From: JBBEAM01 sp040882845
GTDB lineage: Bacteria; Pseudomonadota; Alphaproteobacteria; Kiloniellales; DSM-21159
Length of the DNA: 64,000 nucleotides
Assembly (NCBI GenBank): GCA_040882845.1
Contig: JBBEAM010000005.1
Location: 1-64,000, forward strand
Direction of reading: 5' to 3'
Positions 7,443-16,892 of this stretch are shown here, piece after piece; position 1 is the stretch's first letter; each line of letters starts with the position of its first letter. A model generated the notes under the pieces. It had not been told where the DNA came from, ran no database searches, and saw only the letters and a list, made by a program, of their open reading frames with translations. Both the position numbers and the translations under genes were made by a program.

Positions 7443-9515
7443 ATGTCTTGGATGATCGGCGTCGATACTGGCGGGACCTTCACGGACGTCATTGCGCTCA
7501 ACCGCGATACCGGGGATCTGCGAACCTTGAAGGTATCCTCGACGCCGCGCGATCCGTCGCAGGCGATCGCCGCGGGAATCCAAGGCCTGATAGACGCCCC
7601 GGGCGATTTCTCTGCCGCTGATGTGAGCTTCTTTGCGCATGGTACGACAGTGGCGACCAACGCGGTGATAGAACGCAAGGGTTCGCGGACTGGCTTGCTG
7701 ATCACCGAGGGTACCAACGCCGTTTACATCGCCCGCATGTCGCGTCAGCCCGAAGGTTATGAAGCGATGAACCCGGACCTGCAGAAGCCGGCCCCGCTGG
7801 TGCCTCTGTCAAAAACCCGCGAAGTCGAAGAGCGACTCGCCTACGACGGCGAGGTGTTGAAGCCGCTGAAGCAGGAGAACGTGCTGGCCCAGCTTCGCGA
7901 TCTGGTCGAGAAGGAGAACATCGAATCGCTGGCGGTCTGCTTCCTCTTTTCCTTCATGCGCTCCGATCACGAGAAGGCTGCGCTTGAGGCGGTCCGTAAG
8001 GAATTCCCGAACATCCGCGTCTCGCTGTCGAGCGACCTGCTGCCGATCGTGCGGGAGTATCGCCGTCTCTCGACTACCGTGCTCGACGCCTATGTCGGAC
8101 CGACCCTGGACGGCTACCTGCGGCGACTGGCCAAGGGGCTGGCCGAAGCAGGCCTCACCACCAAGCAGATCTTCATCATGCAATCGAACGGCGGCCTGAT
8201 GTCGATCGACGTCGCCAGCTCGAATCCGGTACAAACCCTGCTGTCGGGACCGGCGGCGGGCGTCATTTCCGGGAAGTATCTTGGCGAAATCACCGGGTTC
8301 AAAAATCTGGTTACCTTCGATGTCGGCGGCACCAGCACCGACGTCGCCACGATCATCGACGGCGAGAACGAGGAAACCACGCTGGGCGGGATCGCCGGCC
8401 ACGATTCCTCGGTGCCGATGAGCGAGATTGGCACCATCGGCGCCGGCGGCGGCACCATCGCGCGAATCAGCAAGGAAGGCCGGCTGTTGGTCGGCCCCGA
8501 GAGCGCCGGCGCCGATCCGGGCCCGGTTTGCTATCGCAAAGGCGGTGTCGAGCCGACCTCGACCGACGCCAGCCTGGTACTAGGCTTTCTTGACCCGGCC
8601 AGTTCGCTCGGCGGCGGCAACGTCAAGATCGACCGCGACAGCGCTGCCCAGGCCATCGAGGAGCAGATCGCAAAGCCGCTCGCTCTCAGCGTCGAGGAAG
8701 CCGCCCATGGCATCGTCAAGATCCTCTGCAGCCACATGGAAGGCGAGATCCGCCTGCGCCTGATGTCGCGCGGTCACAGTCCGAAGCGCTTCGCCCTGGT
8801 CGCGATGGGTGGTGCAGGGCCGATGTACGCCAGCATGGTGGCGAAGTCTCTCGGCTTCCAAGCGGTCCTAGTGCCGCCCTACCCCGGCCTCGGCTCAGCG
8901 ATGGGGCTGATCCTGACCGATATCCGGCACACCTATCTGCAATCGCGACCCGGCCTTCTGGAAACCTACGATACCGGAGTCATCGCCAAGCTGTTCGGCG
9001 ACCTCTGCGCCAAGGCGGCCGCCGAGGCCGAGACCGAGGGCACGCCGCTGGATGACCTGCGCTTCGACCGCTTTCTCGAGCTGCGCTATGTCGGCCAAGG
9101 CTATGAACTGCCGATCCCCTGCCCTGAGAATTTGAGTGATAGCGACAAGGACGAACTTTGCCGCCGCTTCCACGAGCAGCACGAAAAGGTTTTCGGCCAT
9201 GCGGCGACAGATTCGCCGGTCGAACTGGTCAACTGCCGGGTCGATTCCATTGCCACGCTGCCCAAGCTGCAGCTGCCCAAGGCGCCGGCGGCGCGGCGCG
9301 GCGAAGCGATCCCGCAGAAGGGCAGCAGACAGGTATACTTCGGCGACGCCGGCGGCTTGGCAGAAACGCCGGTCTACGAGCGCAGCGCGCTGCACCAAGG
9401 CGATCGCATCCTCGGCCCCGCCATCATCGATCAGGCGGACTCTACCACCGTACTGCTGCCGCAGCAGACCCTCGAGGTCGATGGCTACGGCAACCTGATC
9501 CTACGCTTCGAGTGA
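7443..9515 (+). CDS. Hydantoinase/oxoprolinase subunit A family protein
   Basis: 690 residues, the usual length for HyuA (N-methylhydantoinase A / acetone carboxylase beta-like). The N-terminus has the ASKHA phosphate loop IGVDTGGTFTDVI. Further landmarks are FFAHGTTVATNAVIE, a second phosphate motif VTFDVGGTSTDVA, GTIGAGGGTIARI and ALVAMGGAGPMYA. These enzymes use ATP to activate a cyclic amide, lactam or ketone together with subunit B. It follows the dioxygenase by 49 bp and precedes subunit B by 8 bp. In this setting it may act on a ring-derived lactam or lactone, or as a carboxylase; the sequence does not decide. Confidence 0.93.
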   Translation: MSWMIGVDTGGTFTDVIALNRDTGDLRTLKVSSTPRDPSQAIAAGIQGLIDAPGDFSAADVSFFAHGTTVATNAVIERKGSRTGLLITEGTNAVYIARMSRQPEGYEAMNPDLQKPAPLVPLSKTREVEERLAYDGEVLKPLKQENVLAQLRDLVEKENIESLAVCFLFSFMRSDHEKAALEAVRKEFPNIRVSLSSDLLPIVREYRRLSTTVLDAYVGPTLDGYLRRLAKGLAEAGLTTKQIFIMQSNGGLMSIDVASSNPVQTLLSGPAAGVISGKYLGEITGFKNLVTFDVGGTSTDVATIIDGENEETTLGGIAGHDSSVPMSEIGTIGAGGGTIARISKEGRLLVGPESAGADPGPVCYRKGGVEPTSTDASLVLGFLDPASSLGGGNVKIDRDSAAQAIEEQIAKPLALSVEEAAHGIVKILCSHMEGEIRLRLMSRGHSPKRFALVAMGGAGPMYASMVAKSLGFQAVLVPPYPGLGSAMGLILTDIRHTYLQSRPGLLETYDTGVIAKLFGDLCAKAAAEAETEGTPLDDLRFDRFLELRYVGQGYELPIPCPENLSDSDKDELCRRFHEQHEKVFGHAATDSPVELVNCRVDSIATLPKLQLPKAPAARRGEAIPQKGSRQVYFGDAGGLAETPVYERSALHQGDRILGPAIIDQADSTTVLLPQQTLEVDGYGNLILRFE

Positions 9516-9523
9516 GGGCTCCC

Positions 9524-11257
9524 ATGTCAGTCGATGCCATTACGCTGGAAATCATCGCCAACCGCTTCAACGAGATTCAAAGGATTATGAAGCACCGGCT
9601 GTTCCGCACCGGCTATTCCACGATCCTGCGCGAATCCTTCGATGGCGGGGCGGGGCTGACGGATAGCGACGGCAACGTCATAGGCGCCTCAGGCATGTCG
9701 ATCCACACTCGCCCCTATGCCTGTTTCGTCGCCGGCATCCTCAAGGCCTATGGCAAGCAAGGAATCGACGAAGGCGACGTGTTCATCTCCAACGACCCCT
9801 ATAAGGGCGGCGTCGCGCATTCACCCGATATGGCAGTCGCAACCCCAGTTTTTGTCGGCGGCGATTTGATCGCCTTCTGCACCAGCATTGCCCACAAGGC
9901 GGATATCGGCGGTCTCGCCCCGGGTTCCGCCAGTCCCGACTCACGCTCGATCTTCCACGAGGGCCTGTTGGTCCCGCCATGCAAGTTTTACCAAGCCGGC
10001 AAGATGGTCGATAGCGTGCGGATGATCCTGGAGAACAACTCGCGCACGCCACGGCTGTTGATCGGCGATCTGATGGGCCAGGTCGGCTGCACCCGGGTCG
10101 GAGCGCAGTTGATCACGGAGCTCTGCGAGCAGGAGGGGATCGGGACCATCCTGTCGGCCATCGAACAACTGATGGATTCCTCGGAACAGCGACTGCGCGA
10201 AGCTTTGAAGCGCATACCCGACGGCGAGGCTACGGCGGAGAACTTCCTCGACGGCGACGGCATCGTCGAACGCCCGGTACGTGTTGCCCTGCGCGCCGTC
10301 AAGAAGGGCGATTCCATCACCCTCGACTTCACCGGCAGCGACAAGCAGACCGCCGGCCCGGCCAGCGCAGTTGTGCAGGCCTTGGAGGCGGCGGCCATTG
10401 CCGCCCTGCTCTCCGTCGCCGACTATACCATTACCAACAACGAGGGTGTGCGCCGCGTTATCGACTTCGTCTTTCCAGAGGGGACAGTCGTCAACCCGAC
10501 GCATCCCACGCCAGTCAACTCCTACATCCCGATCTCCCACCTGGTGTACAACTCGGTGATGGAGGTCATGGGCAAGCTGGTGCCTGACCGGGCGGCGGCT
10601 GACTCCGGCCTCGGTCTCGGCGGCCTCGCCATTGGCTACAATGCGACACGAGCAGGCGGCAGCTACGTACACTACGAGATCATGGTCACCGGCACCGGCG
10701 GCACATCCCGGGTCGACGGCTGTTCGGCAATCATGCCGATGCTCAACTTCGAATCGGTGCAGCCGATCGAGATCGTCGAGAGTGAATTCCCTGTACGCAT
10801 CACCGAGTTCTCGATGCTTAAGGACTCCTGCGGCGCCGGCTATCATCGCGGCGGTGTCGGCATCAAACGCGAGTACGAGCTGCTTTCCGACGCTCAGGTC
10901 GTCTCCCGCCTCTCGCAGCGCCGCCATGGATCCAAGGGCCTGGCCGGCGGTAAAGCGCCGCCGGTATCCCGCACAGTTCTGCTCGAGGATGGCGAGCAGC
11001 GCGAGCTACCCGGCCTGATCCGCTTCGCCGCCAAGGCCGGCACACGTATCTGTCTCGAGCAGTCTGGGGGTGGCGGCTGGGGCGATCCGCTAGAACGCGA
11101 CCCAGCAGCCGTACTGACCGACGTCGGCGACGGTTTCGTCTCGGTCGAGAGCGCACGTAAGGATTACGGCGTCATTGTCGAACAGGACAAAGCCGGCCGT
11201 TACGTCATTGCCAGACTGGACCGGCCCCAGGGCGGCGTTCAGATCGCATCGGAATAG
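9524..11257 (+). CDS. Hydantoinase subunit B family protein
   Basis: 577 residues from the ATG eight bases after the subunit A stop; the frame is open further upstream inside hyuA but homology begins here (ITLEIIANRFNEIQRIM). Typical HyuB segments: ILRESFDGGAGLTDSDG, NDPYKGGVAHSPDMAV, HKADIGGLAPGSASP and, near the end, GGGGWGDPLERDP. It forms the heteromeric ATP-dependent enzyme with the preceding gene. A perfect hairpin terminator follows the stop, closing the operon. No feature tells hydantoinase, oxoprolinase, caprolactamase or ketone carboxylase activity apart. Confidence 0.93.
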   Translation: MSVDAITLEIIANRFNEIQRIMKHRLFRTGYSTILRESFDGGAGLTDSDGNVIGASGMSIHTRPYACFVAGILKAYGKQGIDEGDVFISNDPYKGGVAHSPDMAVATPVFVGGDLIAFCTSIAHKADIGGLAPGSASPDSRSIFHEGLLVPPCKFYQAGKMVDSVRMILENNSRTPRLLIGDLMGQVGCTRVGAQLITELCEQEGIGTILSAIEQLMDSSEQRLREALKRIPDGEATAENFLDGDGIVERPVRVALRAVKKGDSITLDFTGSDKQTAGPASAVVQALEAAAIAALLSVADYTITNNEGVRRVIDFVFPEGTVVNPTHPTPVNSYIPISHLVYNSVMEVMGKLVPDRAAADSGLGLGGLAIGYNATRAGGSYVHYEIMVTGTGGTSRVDGCSAIMPMLNFESVQPIEIVESEFPVRITEFSMLKDSCGAGYHRGGVGIKREYELLSDAQVVSRLSQRRHGSKGLAGGKAPPVSRTVLLEDGEQRELPGLIRFAAKAGTRICLEQSGGGGWGDPLERDPAAVLTDVGDGFVSVESARKDYGVIVEQDKAGRYVIARLDRPQGGVQIASE

Positions 11258-11282
11258 CGAAGCCTCCCCGAAGGCTTACTTG

Positions 11283-11315
11283 GGCACCCGTCCACCGACG
11301 GGTGCCTTTTCTTTT
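11283..11315 (+). terminator. Rho-independent terminator after hyuB
   Basis: A perfect 10-bp stem GGCACCCGTC / GACGGGTGCC with a CACC loop is followed by TTTTCTTTT. It ends the ligB-like/hyuAB operon and separates it from the convergent GMC gene. Confidence 0.92.
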
Positions 11316-11338
11316 CGATGCCGGCGAGAAGGGCGCGG

Positions 11339-13003
11339 TCAGGAAGCCTGGCGGGCCAGCTGCTCCTGCTGATCGGGTTGCAGCGCCTGCCGGCCCCGGA
11401 TCATGTCCGCGGCCTTTTCTGCGATCATCATCACCGGCGCATTGATGTTGCCGCCGACCTGGTCGGGCATCACCGAGGCGTCGACCACCCGCAGTCCCTC
11501 GACACCGTAAACTCTCAGCTCGGGATCTACGACCGCTTCGAGATCGCTCTCGAGACCCATCTTGCAGGTACCCATGGGGTGATGCGCGGTGGCGGAGGTG
11601 GCGCGGAAATGCGCATCGAGATCGGCATCGCTGGTGTGCTCCAGCCCCGGCCTGATCTCCGCTTCGATAAACTCGTGCATCGGCGAACGTTGCGCGATTC
11701 CCCGGATTGTGCGCACGCCGGCGCGCAGCGTCTTCCAATCCTGTTCTCTAGTGAGGAAGTTGAAGCGGATCAGTGCCGCGGCCCGCGGGTCCTTGGAGGC
11801 CAAAGACACCGTACCGTGACTCTGCGGGCGTAGCAGCAGTGCGCGCACCGCGAAGCCATCCTGATAGGGTTGAGTGAAGGGCGGCAGGTAAGGCGCTGCG
11901 TGTCCGGGCATGCAACGGAAGAGAATCTGGATATCGGGGATATCGAGCTTTGAATCGGTCTTCAGGAAAGCGGTCGCGCCGCTTGGCAGATCGGTCCACA
12001 TGCCAGTTCGCGAAACATAGGCCTCCGCCAGGGAGAGTGCGATGCGATCGAGGCGCAACTCACGGTGGAAGCGGCCCGGCTGCTTGCGGGTATACTCGAC
12101 GCCGCCCCAGAGGTGGTCGCGTAGCCGCTTGCCGACGCCTGGCAACGCGGCTTTCAGAGGTATGTCGTGCGCCTTCAGTTCCTCCGGCGCGCCGATCCCA
12201 GAGAGCATGAGAAGCTGCGGCGAGTTGATCACTCCGCCAGCGAGGATTACTTCGCGCTCCGCGCGGACCCGATAGGTCTCGCCTGCCCTTTCGTACTCTA
12301 CTCCGGCCGCGCGCGGGCCGTCGAAGAGCACCCGGTTGACCTCTGCCTTGACGATCACCTTGAGATTGGCGCGGCCAAGCGCCGGGCGCAGGTAACCCTC
12401 TGCAGCGCTGCAGCGGCGGCCGTTCTTTACCGACATCTGGAACACACCGATCCCCTCTTGCTGCGCCCCATTGTAGTCCGGGGTGTGCGGATGGCCGGCG
12501 GCCTGACCGGCTTCGAAAAAGGCATCTACCAGAGGATCGGTGAAGCGCGACTCACGCGTGCCGATCGGACCGCCGCCACCGCGATAGGCATCCTCGCCTT
12601 TTTCCCAGGATTCCTGGCGCTTGAAGTAGGGCAGCACCTCCCGATAGGACCAGCCGTTCAGGCCGGAGGCCGCCCAACGGTCGTAGTCCGCCCGGTTGCC
12701 GCGTACGTAGCCCATGGCGTTGATCGAGGAGCAGCCGCCGACGATCTTGCCGCGAGTGCATTCGACCTCGCGGCCGTCGAGCACGGACTCGGCCTGGGAA
12801 TCATACATCCAGTCGAAGCGGCGCTTGGGCAGGATACGTCCCCAGCCGAGCGGCAAGTGAATCGCCGGATGGCGGTCCCAACCGCCGGCCTCGAGCAGCA
12901 GCACCCGGCAGTTGGAATCCTCGCTGAGGCGTCCTGCTAAGGCGCAGCCGGCCGATCCGGCGCCGACGATGATGTAGTCGTAGGCGAGAGAGCTTTTCCT
13001 CAT
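11339..13003 (-). CDS. GMC-family FAD-dependent oxidoreductase
   Basis: 554 residues from the ATG just before the FAD-binding motif YDYIIVGAGSAGCALAGRL; an upstream in-frame extension would overlap the TauD gene and lacks homology. GMC hallmarks: LLLEAGG, a substrate-loop region GGSSSINAM-like (GGCSSINAMGYVRGN), AGGVINSPQLLMLSGIG and the active-site HHPMGTCKMG, with Asn/His near PDQVGGNINAPV. Such enzymes oxidise alcohols (choline, aryl or polyol) to aldehydes. Last gene of the operon Rieske 1 - TauD - GMC, 47 bp after TauD. In an aromatic pathway an aryl-alcohol or side-chain alcohol is plausible. Confidence 0.93.
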   Translation of the reverse strand: MRKSSLAYDYIIVGAGSAGCALAGRLSEDSNCRVLLLEAGGWDRHPAIHLPLGWGRILPKRRFDWMYDSQAESVLDGREVECTRGKIVGGCSSINAMGYVRGNRADYDRWAASGLNGWSYREVLPYFKRQESWEKGEDAYRGGGGPIGTRESRFTDPLVDAFFEAGQAAGHPHTPDYNGAQQEGIGVFQMSVKNGRRCSAAEGYLRPALGRANLKVIVKAEVNRVLFDGPRAAGVEYERAGETYRVRAEREVILAGGVINSPQLLMLSGIGAPEELKAHDIPLKAALPGVGKRLRDHLWGGVEYTRKQPGRFHRELRLDRIALSLAEAYVSRTGMWTDLPSGATAFLKTDSKLDIPDIQILFRCMPGHAAPYLPPFTQPYQDGFAVRALLLRPQSHGTVSLASKDPRAAALIRFNFLTREQDWKTLRAGVRTIRGIAQRSPMHEFIEAEIRPGLEHTSDADLDAHFRATSATAHHPMGTCKMGLESDLEAVVDPELRVYGVEGLRVVDASVMPDQVGGNINAPVMMIAEKAADMIRGRQALQPDQQEQLARQAS

Positions 13004-13050
13004 GCGCGCAAAAGCCTGTTCCGGCGGCCGCGCAGAAGCGGCCCAACACC

Positions 13051-13893
13051 CTAGGAGACCGGCTCGCCTTTCAGCGTGATACGGCGCAGAAGGCGGGTTT
13101 CCGAGGGGTCGAAGTCGGTTCGCGCGTGCAACACGCAGCGATTGTCCCACAGCAAGACGTCGCCCACTTTCCAAATGTGCTCGTAGATGAACTCGCGCTG
13201 TTCGATATGGTCGAACAGCATGCTCAGCAGTTGCTCGCTTTCTGCGGCCGGTAAGCCCTCGATACGGGCCGTCATCAGGCGATTTACGTAGAGCGCCTTG
13301 CGGCCGGTGACGGAATGGGTTCGTACCACGGGATGCACGTAGCTCGGCGCCGCGCTGCTTTCGCCCGTGGCGCGCTGCGTCGGATTGAGGTTGTAATCGT
13401 AGACGTTAAGCGCCTTCAGCCCATCGACCCGATTCCTAAGATCTTCAGGCAGCGTCTCATAGGCCTTATAGCAATTGGCGAACATCGTATTGCCGCCGGA
13501 CTTGGGGATCGTGATGGCATGCAGCATGGTCCCCTGGGAGGGCTGCTCGTGGTAGCACTGGTCTGAATGGAACTGCATCTCGCCGTCCGGCAGGATGCCC
13601 TTCAGCTTACCGCCCTCGCGAACGTTGGAGATATAGACGACGCCACGGCGGCCGGCCTCAAGCGCGCTGATGTGACCGCCCGACAGCGGCCCGAAGCGTG
13701 TGCCGAACTCCCACTGCTGATCTTCCGAGAGATCCTGACCGCGCAGCAAGATGACGCAGTTGTCGTACCATGCCTGCAGGATCTGCTCGAAGACCTCCTC
13801 AGAGACCGGATCGCGCAGATCGATGCCGATGATCTCCGCCCCGACGTGCTCGGAGAGCTTCCTTGTCTTGATTTTTTCCGCAGCTACTTGCAC
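13051..13893 (-). CDS. TauD/TfdA-family Fe(II)/2-oxoglutarate dioxygenase
   Basis: 280 residues, family-typical length. The facial triad is visible as H109 and D111 (FHSDQC) with distal H256 (CVLHARTDF), and an Arg pair near 267-270 (TRLLRRI) for 2-oxoglutarate. Members hydroxylate next to sulfonate, ether or carboxylate groups, which can break an ether or C-S bond; TfdA cleaves the ether of 2,4-D. It sits between a Rieske oxygenase and a GMC oxidase in one operon, suggesting side-chain or ether removal before ring opening. The substrate is not predictable from sequence. Confidence 0.93.
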   Translation of the reverse strand: MQVAAEKIKTRKLSEHVGAEIIGIDLRDPVSEEVFEQILQAWYDNCVILLRGQDLSEDQQWEFGTRFGPLSGGHISALEAGRRGVVYISNVREGGKLKGILPDGEMQFHSDQCYHEQPSQGTMLHAITIPKSGGNTMFANCYKAYETLPEDLRNRVDGLKALNVYDYNLNPTQRATGESSAAPSYVHPVVRTHSVTGRKALYVNRLMTARIEGLPAAESEQLLSMLFDHIEQREFIYEHIWKVGDVLLWDNRCVLHARTDFDPSETRLLRRITLKGEPVS

Positions 13894-13938
13894 AGCCGTA
13901 CTCCATGATTGTGGCGCTAAGCGCCCGTTCGTTTTCGA

Positions 13939-15282
13939 TCAGGCTTCTTTCCGTACAGGCTCCGGCGAGCGCAGATCGGTCAGCTTGCGGAAGCCGGCGG
14001 CCTCCTGTTCCGTCACCCCTTTGTCGCGCCAGGGAGTCTCCTTGGGCAGCAACCCCTCGAAGGCGCGAATTTCGGTCAGGGGCAGGCGTGGCTCGGCTGT
14101 ACCGATTGCCGGCTCGCCGCTCATGAATGCGCGCGCCGCATGTACCATCATCTGGCGGAAGCGGACGATCGCGACGTCGCTGGCGCCTAAGTTTTCCTTG
14201 GTTCGATCGACGATCGAACCCATGGACTCCTGCACCGCCATGTCCTGGTTCGGAACTCCCTGGATACCGGTGAAGTCGCCGTTCTTCATCGCTTCCCGGT
14301 CTTGCTTGTAGAGGTTTTCCCGGTTGCGGAACTTGCGGTGATAGCTGTCCACATCGATACCGACCGCTGCGAAGTTTTCCTTCTGCCAATCCTTTTGGTC
14401 GAGTTGCTTCTTGTCGCTCCAGGCAACGAAGTAGAACATCGTGTTGTGGTCGTCGACCGGTACGAAAACCTGGGCCGACTGCCAAGTATCGTGGGGCGGG
14501 ATCAAAGAAATGAAGGGCGCGATATAGACGGTTACGCGCACGTAATCTTCCTTGTCGGCGTTCTGCATCGGCGTGCGCACCGCCGCGTAGCGGAAACCGT
14601 AGCTGGTGTACTGGACCTGAATACGAGGGCAGCGGTCGACCGAGGGACGCTCCAGCAACAGCTCCTTGCTGCCGCCGCGGTCGGTCGAACCGCGGACATT
14701 TGCTGCGCTGCGGATGTTCGATGAATGCAGGGTCGAGGAGTGAGCCGAGTCGATGGTGCCTTCCATCGCCTGGGCCCAGTTCGCCGCCTCATGAAGCTTG
14801 GCGATGGCGACGCTGTTGTCGGGCTTGTCCATCCAAGGCGGTAGCGGAAATTCAGGCATGGATTCTTTTGGCCCCATATAGACCCAGATCATCGCCCCGC
14901 TCTCCACCACGGGATAGGCGACGTGCTTGACCTTGTCCTTCATTTTGCTTTCCGGCGGCTCCGAAGGCATGTCCAAAACCTTGCCGTCGGCGTCGATCTT
15001 CCAGCCGTGGTAGAGGCAGACCAGTGTGCAGTCCTCGATCCGCCCCAGCGCCAGGGAAGCGCGCCGGTGCGGACAGTACTCCCCGACCATGGCGACCTTG
15101 CCGTCGGTTCCGCGGAAGGCGACAAGATCCTCTCCCAAGAGACGCACGCGGCGCGGCGCGCCTCCAGGCTCTTCCACTTCCTCGCTCATGCAGGCGGGAA
15201 TCCAGTGCCGGCGCATCATCTGCCCCATCGGAGCATCGCCTTCGACACGCGTCAAAAGTTCGTTGTCTTCCGCAGTCAGCAT
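13939..15282 (-). CDS. Rieske non-haem iron oxygenase, alpha subunit (copy 1)
   Basis: 447 residues. Rieske [2Fe-2S] ligands C70, H72, C89 and H92 (EYCPHRRA, CLYHGW). The mononuclear iron site reads EGTIDSAHSSTLH, giving D178, H181 and H186. Length and layout fit the phthalate 4,5-dioxygenase / vanillate demethylase group, which work as single-subunit alpha oligomers with a PDR-type reductase. Such a reductase is encoded at 26713-27684. First gene of its operon, divergent from the aldehyde dehydrogenase, with an operator copy 30 bp upstream. Role: ring dihydroxylation or O-demethylation, cytoplasmic. Confidence 0.94.
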   Translation of the reverse strand: MLTAEDNELLTRVEGDAPMGQMMRRHWIPACMSEEVEEPGGAPRRVRLLGEDLVAFRGTDGKVAMVGEYCPHRRASLALGRIEDCTLVCLYHGWKIDADGKVLDMPSEPPESKMKDKVKHVAYPVVESGAMIWVYMGPKESMPEFPLPPWMDKPDNSVAIAKLHEAANWAQAMEGTIDSAHSSTLHSSNIRSAANVRGSTDRGGSKELLLERPSVDRCPRIQVQYTSYGFRYAAVRTPMQNADKEDYVRVTVYIAPFISLIPPHDTWQSAQVFVPVDDHNTMFYFVAWSDKKQLDQKDWQKENFAAVGIDVDSYHRKFRNRENLYKQDREAMKNGDFTGIQGVPNQDMAVQESMGSIVDRTKENLGASDVAIVRFRQMMVHAARAFMSGEPAIGTAEPRLPLTEIRAFEGLLPKETPWRDKGVTEQEAAGFRKLTDLRSPEPVRKEA

Positions 15283-15311
15283 TGTTCTTCACCTTCCGGC
15301 AAGATTTTATA

Positions 15312-15323
15312 TTAGCTTTCTAA
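15312..15323. promoter_or_regulatory. Island operator between divergent Rieske 1 and ALDH genes
   Basis: TTAGCTTTCTAA, an exact TTAG-N4-CTAA palindrome, is centred in the 131-bp divergent promoter region, so one site could control both directions. Confidence 0.6.
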
Positions 15324-15413
15324 GCATATTGTTGTACCATGCTCCGCAAGGCAAGCGCAATTGCTCATGAAGACTGCAGCGCAGCGGATCGAGAGATCCT
15401 GGGGGAGGAATAT

Positions 15414-16865
15414 TTGGCGAAATCAAGCGACTACCTGATGCTGATCGACGGCGAGATGACCCCCGCCAAGGAGTCCGAATGGTTGTCTTCGCTCAACCCC
15501 GCGGACGAGGAAGAGATCGGCCGCGTCCCCCAGGCCGGCGCCGCGGACGTCTCCCGCGCCGTCGAGGCAGCACAGCGCGCGCAGCCCGGCTGGAATGCCC
15601 TTTCGGTAACCGAGCGCGGTCAGCTGCTCCGCGAAGTCGGCCGCCGCCTTCTGGAAAAGCAGGACGAAATCCTGAGGCTGGAAGTCCGCGATACCGGCAA
15701 CACCATTGGGAAGATGCGCGGCGATCTCGGCGCCGCGACGGCACAGCTCGACTACTACGCAGGCCTAGGCCTAGAAATCAAAGGCGAGACGATCCCGGCC
15801 TCCAACAGGGCGCTGCACTTCACCCTGCGCGAACCCTATGGCGTGGTCGGACGGATCGTCCCCTTCAATCACCCAATCTTCTTCGCAATCTCGGCGCTCG
15901 CAGGCCCGCTGACCGCGGGCAACAGCGTTGTCATCAAGCCGCCGGACCAGAGCCCGCTGTCAGCCAGCTATCTTGGTGAGGTCTGCCGCGAAGTGCTGCC
16001 GGCCGGCGTGGTCAACATCGTGACCGGCAGCGGTCCGGTGACAGGCGACGCGCTGGTGCGCCACCCCGAAGTGCGGCGCCTCGCCTTCACAGGGTCGGTC
16101 CCCACCGGCCTGGCTATCCAGAAGGCAGCGGCTGAAACCTGCGTCAAGCACGTCACACTGGAGCTCGGCGGCAAGAATCCAATGGTGGTCTTCCCCGACG
16201 TCGCCCCCGCGAAGGCTGCAGAGGTCGCGGTCAGCGGCATGAACTTCGCCTGGCAGGGACAGTCCTGCGGCTCGACCAGCCGGCTGCTGCTGCACGATTC
16301 GATCTATGACGAGGTCGTGGACCGGATCGTGGCGCGGGTGAACGGCCTCAAGATCGGCGACCCTCTGGATCCTGAATCCCAGATGGGGCCGATCAACTCC
16401 ATACGGCACTACGAGCGGGTCGTCTCCTATGTCGAAGCGGGCAAGCAGGACGGTGCCAAACTGGTCGCCGGCGGCGCCCGTCCACAGGGCGCACAGTTCG
16501 AGAAAGGCTACTGGCTGCAGCCGACCGTCTTCGCCGAGGTTACTCAGGACATGCGAATTGCGAGGGAGGAGATCTTCGGACCGATCCTCTCGGTGATCCG
16601 TTGGAGCCAGCTGGAAGAGGCCGTCGCCATCGCCAACGCCACGGAGTACGGCCTGACGGCGGCAATTTGGACCCAGGACATCCAGGCAGCGCTCGAACTG
16701 ACGCGCAAACTCGAGTGCGGCTACGTCTGGATCAACGGTGCCTCATCACACCATCGCGGCACACCCTTCGGCGGCAAGAAGAACAGCGGCGTCGGACGAG
16801 AGGAATGCCTTGAGGAATTGCTGAGCTACACCCAGACCAAGGCGGTTCATCTGACGATGAGCTGA
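15414..16865 (+). CDS. NAD(P)-dependent aldehyde dehydrogenase
   Basis: 483 residues if translation begins at the TTG that follows GGGGGAGGA by 4 bp. That start gives the normal ALDH length. An upstream in-frame ATG at 15339 would add 25 residues and lies only 15 bp from the operator; an ATG at 15438 is also possible. Family motifs: FNHPIFFAISALAGPLTAGN, VTLELGGKNP (general-base Glu), GQSCGSTSR (catalytic Cys), EEIFGPILSV and the C-terminal FGGKKNSGVGRE. It oxidises an aldehyde to a carboxylate, probably a pathway intermediate from the GMC enzyme or a ring-cleavage semialdehyde. Head of the operon that continues into a small ORF and an RraA gene. Confidence 0.93.
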   Translation: MAKSSDYLMLIDGEMTPAKESEWLSSLNPADEEEIGRVPQAGAADVSRAVEAAQRAQPGWNALSVTERGQLLREVGRRLLEKQDEILRLEVRDTGNTIGKMRGDLGAATAQLDYYAGLGLEIKGETIPASNRALHFTLREPYGVVGRIVPFNHPIFFAISALAGPLTAGNSVVIKPPDQSPLSASYLGEVCREVLPAGVVNIVTGSGPVTGDALVRHPEVRRLAFTGSVPTGLAIQKAAAETCVKHVTLELGGKNPMVVFPDVAPAKAAEVAVSGMNFAWQGQSCGSTSRLLLHDSIYDEVVDRIVARVNGLKIGDPLDPESQMGPINSIRHYERVVSYVEAGKQDGAKLVAGGARPQGAQFEKGYWLQPTVFAEVTQDMRIAREEIFGPILSVIRWSQLEEAVAIANATEYGLTAAIWTQDIQAALELTRKLECGYVWINGASSHHRGTPFGGKKNSGVGREECLEELLSYTQTKAVHLTMS

Positions 16866-16892
16866 ATCCCGCCCGCCACCAGCGAGGACGCC

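Noticed and set aside
9158..9523. Upstream in-frame extension of hydantoinase B
   Set aside because: It lies in another frame inside hyuA, gives a low-complexity Arg/Ala-rich product and has no homology; the ATG at 9524 begins the conserved HyuB sequence.
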